Positions 1-8,794 of a stretch of 64,000 nucleotides of DNA are shown here, piece by piece. Made by a program: the position numbers and the translations under genes. The stretch is taken from assembly GCF_005863245.1 (NCBI RefSeq), contig NZ_VBUT01000002.1:434001-498000 (forward strand), read 5' to 3'. The DNA comes from Nocardia cyriacigeorgica (GTDB lineage Bacteria > Actinomycetota > Actinomycetes > Mycobacteriales > Mycobacteriaceae). The notes under the pieces are model-generated. The model was not told the origin of the DNA, made no database searches, and saw nothing but the letters and a program-made list of their open reading frames with translations. The number at the start of each line of letters is the position of its first letter. Within the stretch, counting starts at the first letter, position 1.

Positions 1-762
1 CACCCGGTCGCCGACGAGCTCGGTGCGCAGCAGACCGCCGCGCCGCGAGAGCTGGCGGGCCGTCATCGTCGTGCGACCCAGTTCGCGACTCCACAGCGGT
101 ACCAGTTGCGCGTGCGCCGAGCCTGTCACCGGATCTTCCGGAACGCCGACGCCGGGCCCGAAGAACCGGGACACGAAGTCCACCTCGTCGCCGCGCGCGG
201 TGACGATGGCGCCACGCGGCAGCGGCGGAAACCGGTCCAGCGCCGGACGCAGGGTGCGTACCTGCTGCTCACTGTCGACGACGATGACCGCGTCCGCGCC
301 GGTATACGCACGCACCGGCCGCACGCCGAGCGCCGCCACCAGCACCGGATCTGGTTCGGTCTCGATGGACGGCACCACGGGCAGATCGAGCACGTATTCG
401 TCGTCATCGGTGCGGTCGACGTGCAGCCAGCCGCTGCGGGTGTAGAAGCTGACCCGGTCGGCGCCGGGCGCGATGTCGGTGAGGATCTGCGCCGCGCTCG
501 CCAACGTCGCGTGCCCGCACATGTCCACCTCCACCCGCGGGGTGAACCAGCGCAGGTGAAAAGCGGGCCAATCGCCGGGCGCCGGGCCCGCCTCGGCCGG
601 TAACCCGGGGGTGTAGAAGGCCGTTTCGGCGAGGTTGTTCTCCTCGGCCAGATGTTGCAACAGCGCATCGGGCAGCCAGTTCGGCAGCGGCATCACCGCG
701 GCCGGGTTTCCCGAGAACGGTGCGTCGGCGAACGCGTCGATCTGATGCAGCAGAACCTCCAT
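1..762 (-). CDS. PhzF-family isomerase-like protein, partial (C-terminus beyond window edge)
   Basis: The frame opens at an ATG at 762 and stays open to base 1, giving 254 residues; the family is usually about 260-300 long, so only the C-terminal end is missing. The N-terminus reads MEVLLHQIDAFADAPFSGNP, followed by AEENNLAETAFY, which carries the glutamate that acts as the general acid/base in PhzF/DapF-fold enzymes. Next come RWFTPRVEVDMCGHATLA and, near the edge, EDPVTGSAH; these are the usual PhzF signatures. The fold is a two-lobed diaminopimelate-epimerase type and the enzyme is cytosolic. There is no phenazine pathway nearby, so the substrate is unknown. It stands divergent from the isomerase-like gene at 928. 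Confidence 0.9.
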   Translation of the reverse strand, partial: MEVLLHQIDAFADAPFSGNPAAVMPLPNWLPDALLQHLAEENNLAETAFYTPGLPAEAGPAPGDWPAFHLRWFTPRVEVDMCGHATLASAAQILTDIAPGADRVSFYTRSGWLHVDRTDDDEYVLDLPVVPSIETEPDPVLVAALGVRPVRAYTGADAVIVVDSEQQVRTLRPALDRFPPLPRGAIVTARGDEVDFVSRFFGPGVGVPEDPVTGSAHAQLVPLWSRELGRTTMTARQLSRRGGLLRTELVGDRV

Positions 763-927
763 GCGCAAGAAGGTACTCCAACTCTGAATAACCGCTTCGC
801 GCAAGGTATCTCGGAGCCTCGCCAGGTCATGCGTCCACTTGGGTTCGGCGTCGCCGAGCGGCGAGCGATGATTTCGCCTGCCGTGCGCCGTCGATATCGG
901 TGACACCCCTGCGAACCGGGAGAACCG

Positions 928-1515
928 ATGACGGATCCTGACCTGATTTCGACGTGGTTGCGTGCGGAACGGCTGGCCTTCGCCGACTTCTTCGACGAGC
1001 TGACCGATGACGAATGGCAGCGCGAATCGCTGTGCCCGGGCTGGACCATCCACGATGTCCTCGCCCACATCGCCTCGGTCGACACCCTCGGATCCACCCT
1101 GGTGGGCCTGATCCGGGCCAGGGGCGATTGGGATCGGATGAATGCCGAAGCCGCGCGCCGGGTGTCGGCGCGCCACACACCCGCTGAGCTGATCGCGCAG
1201 CTGCGCGACTCGGCGGGATCCTCGCGACGCTCGCCCGGCGCCTCGCCCATGGATCCCTTGGCCGACATCATCGTGCACGAACAGGACGTGGCCCGCCCGC
1301 TCGGACGCACCCTGCACTCCCCGCCGGAACGGGTCGTTGCCGCGCTGGATCATGTGCTGGCCAGCCGGTTCTACGGTGCCCGCAAGCGGGTGCGTGGCCT
1401 GCGGCTGACCGCGACCGACACGGACTGGTCCGCCGGTGACGGGCCGGAGCAGGTGCGCGCTCCCGCGATCGATCTGCTGTTCCTGGCGACCGGGCGCGCG
1501 TTCTCCCGGACCTGA
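928..1515 (+). CDS. Mycothiol-dependent maleylpyruvate isomerase family protein
   Basis: This 195-residue protein has the DinB-like four-helix fold of the actinobacterial maleylpyruvate-isomerase family. The typical N-terminal motif is visible: SLCPGWTIHDVLAHIAS at about residues 35-51, whose histidine belongs to the metal site. A second conserved stretch, DIIVHEQDVARPLGR, follows near residues 112-126. The ATG is preceded by GGGAG. Family members are cytosolic and use mycothiol or act on unknown small molecules; the real substrate cannot be read from sequence. It is convergent with acs, with a hairpin between the two. Confidence 0.85.
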   Translation: MTDPDLISTWLRAERLAFADFFDELTDDEWQRESLCPGWTIHDVLAHIASVDTLGSTLVGLIRARGDWDRMNAEAARRVSARHTPAELIAQLRDSAGSSRRSPGASPMDPLADIIVHEQDVARPLGRTLHSPPERVVAALDHVLASRFYGARKRVRGLRLTATDTDWSAGDGPEQVRAPAIDLLFLATGRAFSRT

Positions 1516-1552
1516 CGGCGGACCCGATCCCCCTCACGGACCGGGTCCGCCG
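1516..1552. terminator. Inverted repeat between convergent genes (putative terminator)
   Basis: An 11-bp perfect inverted repeat, CGGCGGACCCG (1516-1526) and CGGGTCCGCCG (1542-1552), is separated by 15 bases. It lies exactly between the stop of the isomerase-like gene (1515) and the stop of acs (1565). There is no strong T-tract, which is common for actinobacterial terminators. It could serve both directions. Confidence 0.55.
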
Positions 1553-1564
1553 CCTGTCCCGGGA

Positions 1565-3517
1565 TTACCCGCGGGCGATGGACTCGAACACGGTCGGATC
1601 GACCAGGGTGGAGGTGTCGCCGAGTTCGCGGCCCTCGGCGACGTCGCGCAGCAGCCGTCGCATGATCTTGCCGCTGCGGGTCTTCGGCAGCTCCGGCACG
1701 ATGTGGATGTCGCGTGGCCGGGCGATCGGGCTGATCTGCTGGGACACTTCGGCTTTCAGCTGGGTGATCAGCGTGTCCCGGTCCTGCTCGCCCGAGCCGG
1801 CCTCGGCGGTGAGGATGGCGAAGGCGACGATGGCCTGGCCGGTGGTTTCGTCGCTGGCACCCACTACGGCGGCCTCGGCGACGGCGCTGTGGGAGACCAG
1901 CGCCGATTCCACCTCGGCGGTGGAGATGCGGTGGCCGGAGACATTCATGACGTCGTCGACGCGGCCGAGCACCCACAGGTCACCGTCGGCATCCCGCCGC
2001 GCGCCGTCACCGGCGAAGTACCACCCGGATTCGCGGAAGCGGTCCCAATAGGTCTCCTGGAATCGTTGCGGATCGTTCCAGATGCCGCGCAGCATCGACG
2101 GCCAGGGCTGGTCGAGGACCAGCAGGCCCGACCGGTCGCGGCCGAGTCCGGCGCCGTCGTCGTCGACCACACGTGCGGAGATGCCGGGCAGCGGGGTCAT
2201 CGCGGCGCCGGGCTTGGTGGCGGTGACGCCGGGTAGCGGGGAGATCATGATCGACCCGGTTTCGGTCTGCCACCAGGTGTCCACGATGGGCGCGCTGCCG
2301 GAACCGATCACCTCGCGATACCACCGCCACGCTTCCGGGTTGATCGGTTCGCCGACCGAGCCCAGCACGCGGATCGAGGACAGATCGTGCGCGTCCGGGA
2401 TCTGCCTGCCCCACTTCATGAACGTCCGGATCAATGTCGGCGCGGTGTAATAGATGGTCACCCCGTACTTTTCGATGATCTCGAAATGCCGGTGCTCGTT
2501 CGGCGAATTCGGCGTGCCTTCGTAGACGACTTGGGTGGCGCGGTTGGCGAGGGGGCCGTAGACGATGTAGCTGTGGCCGGTGACCCAGCCGATGTCGGCG
2601 GTGCACCAGTAGACGTCGGCGCCGGGTTTGTGGTCGAAGACGTAGTGGTGGGTGTAGGCGGTCTGAGTGAGGTAGCCGCCGCTGGTGTGCAGGATGCCTT
2701 TGGGTTTTCCGGTGGTGCCGGAGGTGTAGAGGATGAACAGGGGGTGTTCGGCGTCGAAGGGCTGAGCTTCGTGCTCGGGGGAAGCCTGGGCGACCGTCTC
2801 GTGCCACCACAGGTCGCGCCCCTCGGTCCACGGCACCTCGATCTCGGTGCGGCGCACCACCAGCACGTGTTCGACGGTGGTCTCGCCGGCCTCACCCAGC
2901 GCCTCGTCCACCGCGGCCTTCAGCGGTGCGGGCTTACCGCGCCGCCACTGCCCGTCGGTGGTGACCACCAGGCGCGCGCCGGCGTCGTCGACGCGCTGGC
3001 GCAGCGCGGCAGGCGAGAAACCGGCGAACACCACCGAATGCGTCAGGCCCAGCCGCGCACACGCCAGCATCGCCACAATGGCCTCGGGCACCATCGGCAT
3101 ATAGATGGCCACCCGATCCCCGGCGGCCAACCCCAGCTCGGTGAAATAGTTCGCCGCCCGGCTCACCTCGGCCAGCAGCTCGGCGTAGGTGATCGAGCGG
3201 GAATCACCCGGCTCACCCTCCCAGTGGATGGCGACCTGCTCGCCGTGGCCATCGAGCACATGCCGGTCGACGCAGTTGTAGGCCACATTGAGGGTGCCGT
3301 CGGCGAACCACTCCGCGTACGGCGCGTTGGACCAATCCAGCACCTGGTTCCACGGCCGGTCCCAATGCAACCGACGGGCCTGCTCGGCCCAGAACTCGAG
3401 CCGGTCCGCGGCCGCCCGGTCGTACAGGGCGGCACCGGCATTGGCGTTCGCGGCGAATTCGGCTGCGGGCGGGTAGGCGGCGGGGCTGTCGAGCTGGTCG
3501 ACGGTGACGGTGGTCAA
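1565..3517 (-). CDS. acs: Acetyl-CoA synthetase
   Basis: This 650-residue protein is full length for Acs. It makes acetyl-CoA from acetate, ATP and CoA through acetyl-adenylate in the cytosol. An N-terminal ACAS_N region is followed by the adenylation domain with the P-loop-like motif YTSGTTGKPKG at residues 264-274. The C-terminal motif PKTRSGKIMRR carries Lys617, the position that is reversibly acetylated to switch Acs off in studied homologues. It is the last gene of a same-strand block DUF485-actP-acs, 52 bases behind the symporter stop, which fits coupled uptake and activation of acetate. The start shown gives the family-length N-terminus. Confidence 0.96.
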   Translation of the reverse strand: MTTVTVDQLDSPAAYPPAAEFAANANAGAALYDRAAADRLEFWAEQARRLHWDRPWNQVLDWSNAPYAEWFADGTLNVAYNCVDRHVLDGHGEQVAIHWEGEPGDSRSITYAELLAEVSRAANYFTELGLAAGDRVAIYMPMVPEAIVAMLACARLGLTHSVVFAGFSPAALRQRVDDAGARLVVTTDGQWRRGKPAPLKAAVDEALGEAGETTVEHVLVVRRTEIEVPWTEGRDLWWHETVAQASPEHEAQPFDAEHPLFILYTSGTTGKPKGILHTSGGYLTQTAYTHHYVFDHKPGADVYWCTADIGWVTGHSYIVYGPLANRATQVVYEGTPNSPNEHRHFEIIEKYGVTIYYTAPTLIRTFMKWGRQIPDAHDLSSIRVLGSVGEPINPEAWRWYREVIGSGSAPIVDTWWQTETGSIMISPLPGVTATKPGAAMTPLPGISARVVDDDGAGLGRDRSGLLVLDQPWPSMLRGIWNDPQRFQETYWDRFRESGWYFAGDGARRDADGDLWVLGRVDDVMNVSGHRISTAEVESALVSHSAVAEAAVVGASDETTGQAIVAFAILTAEAGSGEQDRDTLITQLKAEVSQQISPIARPRDIHIVPELPKTRSGKIMRRLLRDVAEGRELGDTSTLVDPTVFESIARG

Positions 3518-3569
3518 CGCGAGTACTCCTAACGAATGAGCAAGGGGGACAACGGGGATCGGGTAGTGC

Positions 3570-5207
3570 TCAGTGCACCACCGCCTTCTCGGCGCCCACC
3601 CCGGTCAGCGAGCGCACCTCCATCTCGGCGGCCTTGGCGGGGTCCTCGCCGCCGCGGCGTCCGCCGTAGTAGGTGCCGGCGACACCGAGCGCGAAGGCCA
3701 GCGGGATGGACACGATGCCGGGATTGGACAGCGGGAACCAGGAGAAGTCCGAGCCCGGGATCATCGCCGACTTCGACCCGGAGACGGCGGGGGAGAACAC
3801 GATCAGCACGATGGTCGAGATCAGGCCGCCGTACATGCTCCACAGCGCGCCGGTGGTGTTGAACCGCCGCCAGAACAGCGAGTACAGGATCGTCGGCAGA
3901 TTCGCCGCCGCCGCCACCGCGAAGGCCAGCGCCACCAGGAAGGCGATGTTCTGGCCGTTGGCGAGGATGCCGAGACCGATGGCCAGCACGCCGATCACCA
4001 CCGCGGTGATCCGCGAGACCCGCACCTGGGCGGCCTCATCGGCCTTGCCGCGCTTGAGCACGCTGGCGTAGATGTCATGGGCGAAGGAGGCCGACGCGGT
4101 GATCGTCAGCCCGGCCACCACCGCCAGGATGGTGGCGAAAGCGACCGCGGAGATCACCCCGAGCAGCAGCACACCGCCGAGTTCGAAGGCCAGCAGCGGG
4201 GCCGCCGAGTTCTGCCCACCGGCGGCGGCGAGGATCTTGTCCGGGCCGACGATGGCCGCCGCGCCGTACCCGAGCACCAGGGTGAACAGGTAGAACGCGC
4301 CGATCAGGGCAATCGCCCACACCACCGAGCGGCGCGCCTCCTTGGCCGTCGGCACGGTGTAGAAGCGCATCAGCACATGAGGCAGGCCCGCGGTGCCGAG
4401 CACCAGAGCCAGGCCGAGGGACAGGAAGTTCAGCTTCGACATCTCGCTGCCGCCGTACTGGGCGCCGGGGGCCAGCACATCGCGGGCGGCGACGGCGTCA
4501 TTGGCCGAACCGCTCACCGCGGCCTGCGCGGAACCGAGGATGTCGGACAGGTTGAACCCGTACTTCGCGAACACCACCACCGTCATCACCGCGGCGCCGG
4601 TGATCAGCAGCACCGCCTTGATGATCTGCACCCAGGTGGTGCCCTTCATGCCGCCGACGAGCACGTAGACGATCATCAGCACACCCACCACCGCGATCAC
4701 GATCGCCTGCCCGGACTTGCTGGAGATATCGAGCAGCAGCGCCACCAGACCGCCGGCACCGGCCATCTGCGCCAGCAGATAGAACAGCGAGACCGTCAGC
4801 GTCGTCAGCGCCGCCGCCGTGCGCACCGGACCCTGCTTCAACCGGAAACTGAGCACGTCGGCCATGGTGAATTTGCCGGTATTGCGCAGCATTTCGGCCA
4901 CCAGCAGCAGCGCGACCAGCCACGCCACCAGGAAGCCGATGGAGTAGAGGAACCCGTCGTAGCCGTAGACCGCGATGGCGCCGGCGATACCGAGGAAGCT
5001 GGCCGCCGACAGATAGTCACCGGCGATGGCGATGCCGTTCTGCGGGCCGGAGAAGCCGCGCCCACCGGTGAAATAGTCGGCGGCGGTGGTGTTCTTACGG
5101 CTGGCGCGGATCACCACGACCATGGTGACGGCAACGAACAGCGCGAAAATGCTGATGTTGGCGACCGGATTGCCGACGGTGTCGGCGGCCAGATACTGCA
5201 CGCTCAT
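3570..5207 (-). CDS. Cation/acetate symporter (SSS family, ActP-like)
   Basis: This 545-residue integral membrane protein of the sodium:solute symporter family has about 13 hydrophobic segments. The core reads TGGRGFSGPQNGIAIAGDY and AASFLGIAGA near residues 47-75, as in ActP/MctC-type monocarboxylate carriers, and GTAGLPHVLMRFYTVP near the middle is the usual SSS signature. It probably imports acetate (perhaps pyruvate or propionate) with a cation. The start overlaps the DUF485 gene by 4 bases (ATGA type), so the two are translationally coupled, as yjcH-actP are in Escherichia coli. Acs follows directly. Confidence 0.93.
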   Translation of the reverse strand: MSVQYLAADTVGNPVANISIFALFVAVTMVVVIRASRKNTTAADYFTGGRGFSGPQNGIAIAGDYLSAASFLGIAGAIAVYGYDGFLYSIGFLVAWLVALLLVAEMLRNTGKFTMADVLSFRLKQGPVRTAAALTTLTVSLFYLLAQMAGAGGLVALLLDISSKSGQAIVIAVVGVLMIVYVLVGGMKGTTWVQIIKAVLLITGAAVMTVVVFAKYGFNLSDILGSAQAAVSGSANDAVAARDVLAPGAQYGGSEMSKLNFLSLGLALVLGTAGLPHVLMRFYTVPTAKEARRSVVWAIALIGAFYLFTLVLGYGAAAIVGPDKILAAAGGQNSAAPLLAFELGGVLLLGVISAVAFATILAVVAGLTITASASFAHDIYASVLKRGKADEAAQVRVSRITAVVIGVLAIGLGILANGQNIAFLVALAFAVAAAANLPTILYSLFWRRFNTTGALWSMYGGLISTIVLIVFSPAVSGSKSAMIPGSDFSWFPLSNPGIVSIPLAFALGVAGTYYGGRRGGEDPAKAAEMEVRSLTGVGAEKAVVH

Positions 5208-5560
5208 GCGGTGACCCCTTCGAGTTCCTCGCGAATGGCCGCGGCCCGCGGGTCGAGTTCCCGGTTGGCGAACCGGACATAGAGCCCGGTGATGACGAAG
5301 GTGGACACGAACTGCCCGAGGCCGAGCACCAGCCCGACATTGATATTGCCGAACAGCCTGGTGGCCATGAAGTCGTGCGCGTACGCGCCGAGCAGCACAT
5401 ACACCAGGTACCAGGTGAGGAACAGGGCGGTCATCGGGAAGACGAAGCGCCGCAAGCGGGTTCGCAGTTCCTGGAATTCCGGGCTCGCCTGCACCCGGAC
5501 GAATTCCTCTGGTGTCGGGGTTCGCGGCGGGGGTGCGGCGTCGGTATCGGTTGTGGTCAT
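5204..5560 (-). CDS. DUF485 membrane protein (YjcH-like)
   Basis: This 118-residue protein has two hydrophobic segments, MTALFLTWYLVYVLLGAYA and the region around NVGLVLGLGQFVSTFVITGL. Between them lies the DUF485 pattern, with charged RTRLRRFVFP just before the first helix and YVRFANRELDP after the second. DUF485 genes nearly always precede actP-type symporters, as here, and are thought to assist the carrier. An adjacent in-frame GTG at 5563 is an alternative start. It is the first gene of the DUF485-actP-acs operon, with 140 bases of promoter region upstream. Confidence 0.88.
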   Translation of the reverse strand: MTTTDTDAAPPPRTPTPEEFVRVQASPEFQELRTRLRRFVFPMTALFLTWYLVYVLLGAYAHDFMATRLFGNINVGLVLGLGQFVSTFVITGLYVRFANRELDPRAAAIREELEGVTA

Positions 5561-5632
5561 CACCCGGTCCTAGCTGTGACGTGGCTTACGGTGTGCACCG
5601 AAGGTACGACCGGCCGCGCCCACAGAGAATGC

Positions 5633-5648
5633 TGTGGCCTGGGTCACT
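5633..5648. promoter_or_regulatory. Possible CRP/GlxR-type site upstream of the acetate operon
   Basis: TGTGGCCTGGGTCACT matches the TGTGA-N6-TCACA consensus of CRP-family regulators at 8 of 10 specified positions. It sits about 75 bases before the DUF485 gene start. Acetate genes are cAMP-CRP/GlxR targets in related actinobacteria, so the placement makes sense, but a 16-bp pattern match in GC-rich DNA is weak evidence. Confidence 0.3.
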
Positions 5649-5700
5649 CGGCAGGCGTAGCCGACCGTGCGGTGAACGGTCGGATGCGTGCGACGAACGG

Positions 5701-7461
5701 TCAGCCCGCCGACAGCCCGCCTTCGCGGTCGGCGCCCATGCCGAGGCGTTCGGGGGCATGCAGGCGCACGAAGATGCGCGCGACGGTCAGCTCGTCCTGC
5801 CGCCGCGTCAGCAGGCTGACCACGATCATCGTCACGAACGCCAGCGGCACGCTGACGGCCGCCGGATAGCCGAGCAACGCCGCGGGCCAGCCACCGGCGA
5901 GCTCATCGGACACCCCGCCGAGCACCGACACCACCGTCGCCCCACCCGACGCAAGCCCACCGGCGACCAACCCGGCCACCGCGCCGGCGGCGGTGAGTCC
6001 ACGCCACCAGATGCCGAGCACCAGCAGCGGGCACAGCGTCGAGGCCGCGACCGCGAACGCCAGGCCCACCGTCCGCGACAGATCCAGCGACACCACCGTC
6101 AGCGACAGGCCGAGCGGCACCGCCCCGGCCACCAGCGCCGCCGCCCGGAAATCGCGAATCCGCCCGCGCAGCACATCGGTACTGAGCACGCCCGCGATGC
6201 TGACCAGCAGCCCGGACGAGGTCGCGAGGAACGCCGCGATCGCCCCCGCGGCCGCCAGCGCCGCCAGCAGCTGACCGGGTAGGCCGTCGAGCACCGAACC
6301 GGGCAGCAGCAGCACCGCGGCGTCGGAGGTGCCGGTGATCAGCAGTTGCGGAACATACAGTCGCGCGAACACCCCGAGCAGGATCGGGAACAGATAGAAC
6401 CCGCCGACCAGCCCGATCACCGCCAGCGCGGTGGCGCGGGCGGCGCGGCCGTCGGGGTTGGTGTAGAAGCGCACCAGCACATGCGGCAGGCCCATGGTGC
6501 CGAGGAAGGTGGCGATGATCAGCGAATACACCTGATAGAGCGGATGCGGGTCGCCGAAACCGCCGCCGGGCAGCAGCCAGGCCGCACCGTCGGCGGGCGC
6601 GCCCGCGACCACCGGGACCGTGGCGCCCGCGTCCAGGACGAGCCGGGTATCGGCGGCCAGTTCGTGTTCGCCGGGGCCCAGCTCGACCGGGCCGTCCACC
6701 GCGCGCCCGTCGACGGTGCCGGTGATCAGCACCCGCTGCGGCGCGTCGACCTGCACGATCACCGGCGTGGTGACCTCGACGGTCGTGCTCTGGGTGACCG
6801 TCGGCGGAGCGGGAGAGCCGACGGGCTGATGCGCGCCGAGGAAATGCCCCAGCAGCACCAGCGCGGGCAGCGCGACCGCGGTGAGTTTGAGCCAGTACTG
6901 GAAGGCCTGCACCAGCGTGATCGACCGCATGCCGCCGCCCACCACATTGGCGATCACGATCGCGCCGACCGCCACCGCACCCACCCACCCGGGCACCCCG
7001 AGCAGAATCCGCAGCGTCAGGCCCGCGCCCTGGAACTGCGGAATCAGATACACCCCGCAGATCAGCACCACCACCAGCGCCGCGAGCCGGCGCAAACGCA
7101 GTGAGCCGAGCCGGAACTCGGCGAAATCGGGCACCGTATAGGCACCCGACCGCCGCAGCGGCGCCGCCACGAACATCAGCAGCCCCACATAGCCCGCGGT
7201 GAAGCCCACCGGATACCACAGCGCGTCCGCGCCGTACTTCGCGATCAGGCCCGCGACGCCGAGAAACGAGGCCGCCGAAAGGTATTCACCCGAGACCGCC
7301 GCCGCATTCCAACGCGGCCCGACACTGCGGGAGGCCACCAGGAAATCGGAGGTGGTGCGCGCCAGCCGGACCCCATAGCCGCCGATGATCACCGTCGCGG
7401 CCGCCGCCAGCAGCAGCGCCGCCACCGTCAGCCAGGTCCCGGCCGTCGACGTCTGCGTCAT
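5701..7461 (-). CDS. Second SSS-family symporter with an extracytoplasmic insert
   Basis: This 586-residue sodium:solute symporter is related to, but distinct from, the ActP-like carrier downstream. It keeps the family core (SGEYLSAASFLGVAGLIAKY, GTMGLPHVLVRFYTNP). Between two membrane segments, at about residues 205-300, lies a roughly 100-residue hydrophilic, proline/valine/threonine-rich insert beginning near SPAPPTVTQSTTVEVTTPV that is absent from the downstream carrier; such inserts occur in MctC-like actinobacterial transporters. It probably imports monocarboxylates. It follows the small membrane gene by 18 bases and the regulator pair, suggesting one transcript. Confidence 0.9.
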   Translation of the reverse strand: MTQTSTAGTWLTVAALLLAAAATVIIGGYGVRLARTTSDFLVASRSVGPRWNAAAVSGEYLSAASFLGVAGLIAKYGADALWYPVGFTAGYVGLLMFVAAPLRRSGAYTVPDFAEFRLGSLRLRRLAALVVVLICGVYLIPQFQGAGLTLRILLGVPGWVGAVAVGAIVIANVVGGGMRSITLVQAFQYWLKLTAVALPALVLLGHFLGAHQPVGSPAPPTVTQSTTVEVTTPVIVQVDAPQRVLITGTVDGRAVDGPVELGPGEHELAADTRLVLDAGATVPVVAGAPADGAAWLLPGGGFGDPHPLYQVYSLIIATFLGTMGLPHVLVRFYTNPDGRAARATALAVIGLVGGFYLFPILLGVFARLYVPQLLITGTSDAAVLLLPGSVLDGLPGQLLAALAAAGAIAAFLATSSGLLVSIAGVLSTDVLRGRIRDFRAAALVAGAVPLGLSLTVVSLDLSRTVGLAFAVAASTLCPLLVLGIWWRGLTAAGAVAGLVAGGLASGGATVVSVLGGVSDELAGGWPAALLGYPAAVSVPLAFVTMIVVSLLTRRQDELTVARIFVRLHAPERLGMGADREGGLSAG

Positions 7462-7479
7462 CTTGGGTCCCCGGCCATC

Positions 7480-7848
7480 TCAATCCTCGGCCAGTTCGAG
7501 GAAATCGTGCTCATTGCGCTCGGCCAGCCGCAGATAGAGCCCGCCGATCCCGTACAGCGCCGGAAAGGCCGCCACCCCCAACAGCAGCCACGGCAGCCGG
7601 ATCCCGAGCACGTCGGCCCGGGCGAGGGATTCGATGCCGAACAGCAGCGGCAGCGCACCGAGGACCGCCACCGTCACCAGGGCCAGGCGCAGTGCGAGGC
7701 CAAGCTGAGCCCGGATGAGCCCGCCGATCAAGGCGGCCCCGATCTCGGTCTGCTCGGCCACTTCCATCCTGGTGTGCACCCGCCGCGCGCCGCGCCGCTC
7801 GGCCAGCACAACCCGTTCCCGCGGCGGACGCGGCTGCGGTCCCGTCAT
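7480..7848 (-). CDS. Small two-helix membrane protein, likely symporter partner
   Basis: This 122-residue protein has a basic, proline-rich N-terminus, then two hydrophobic stretches around LALRLALVTVAVLGALPLLF and LPWLLLGVAAFPALYGIGGL, and an acidic tail. The size, topology and position directly before an SSS carrier mirror the DUF485 protein before the ActP-like gene, although the sequence is clearly different. Its ATG overlaps the stop of the response regulator by 4 bases. I infer an accessory role for the carrier at 5701-7461; no domain name can be assigned with confidence. Confidence 0.8.
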   Translation of the reverse strand: MTGPQPRPPRERVVLAERRGARRVHTRMEVAEQTEIGAALIGGLIRAQLGLALRLALVTVAVLGALPLLFGIESLARADVLGIRLPWLLLGVAAFPALYGIGGLYLRLAERNEHDFLELAED

Positions 7849-8618
7849 CGGCCGGTCCAGGTCTGGCGTGGGCCGCGGACCAGCCGCTGTTTGAGCTCAC
7901 GCACCTGACGGCGGCTGACCGGCAGCTCGACCGCCGCCGCGTCACCCTCGCCGCGCAGGCACACCACCGTGCCGCTTCCGACCGTGCGCAACCCCGTCAC
8001 CTGCCGCAACGCCACCAGATACGAGCGGTGCACCCGCAGGAACCCGGCGTCCTGCCAGCGCGCCTCCAGCGCCGACAGCGGAATCCGCACCAGATGCGAG
8101 CCCGCGCTGGTGTGCAACCGGGCGTAATCGCCGTCGGCCTCCACCCAGCTCACGGTGGAGCGGTGCACGAGCGTGGTGACGCCGGCGAGCTCGACCGGGA
8201 TCACCTCGTTGGTATCGGCCTCCGGTGCGGCCTCGGCCTCGGGTGTCGCGGTGGCGGCGCGTGCGGCGGCGATGCGGCGCACGGCCTCGGCCAACCGGGC
8301 CTCGCGCAGCGGTTTGAGCAGATAGTCCACCGCGCCGAGGTCGAAGGCGGCGACGGCCTTGTCATCATGGGCGGTCACGAACACCACCGCGGGCGGGCTG
8401 GCGAACTCCGACAGGATTCCGGCCAGCTCCATCCCATCCAGGCCGGGCATGTTGATATCGAGGAACACCGCGTCCACCGGGTTCGCCCGCAGCAACCGCA
8501 GCGCGCTGGTGGCATCGCCCGCGGCGTGGATCTCACCCACCGCCGGTTGCGCGCGCAGCAGGTAGACGAGTTCGTCCAGGGCCGGCTTCTCATCGTCGAC
8601 GGCCAGCACCCGCAGCAT
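7845..8618 (-). CDS. LytR/AlgR-type response regulator (LytTR DNA-binding domain)
   Basis: This 257-residue protein has an N-terminal receiver, starting MLRVLAVDDEKPALDELVYL, in which DAVFLDINMPGLDGMEL carries the phospho-accepting aspartate. Lysine in the DYLLKPL motif is also present. An Ala/Glu-rich linker follows, then a LytTR domain (VSWVEADGDYARLHTSAG, FLRVHRSYLVAL). The ATG at 8618 was chosen because it opens the receiver precisely; the frame is open further upstream without family similarity. It pairs with the kinase gene upstream and probably controls the symporter genes downstream, as BtsSR/YehUT-type systems sense pyruvate-like acids. Confidence 0.92.
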   Translation of the reverse strand: MLRVLAVDDEKPALDELVYLLRAQPAVGEIHAAGDATSALRLLRANPVDAVFLDINMPGLDGMELAGILSEFASPPAVVFVTAHDDKAVAAFDLGAVDYLLKPLREARLAEAVRRIAAARAATATPEAEAAPEADTNEVIPVELAGVTTLVHRSTVSWVEADGDYARLHTSAGSHLVRIPLSALEARWQDAGFLRVHRSYLVALRQVTGLRTVGSGTVVCLRGEGDAAAVELPVSRRQVRELKQRLVRGPRQTWTGR

Positions 8619-8794
8619 CGCCAGCCCCTTCCGGTGTCCTACATCACAGCCCAACCATCGTAGACAGTGGGAAATGGGGAGCGGGCACCCTCTGGCGCAG
8701 TGGGGCCCGCACCGAGAGGTCGTCCGCGCGCCGGACACCCGTAGCGCGGGCTATAGCCGGCCGGCTCCGAGTCCACCGCCGAATGCGGCACCAT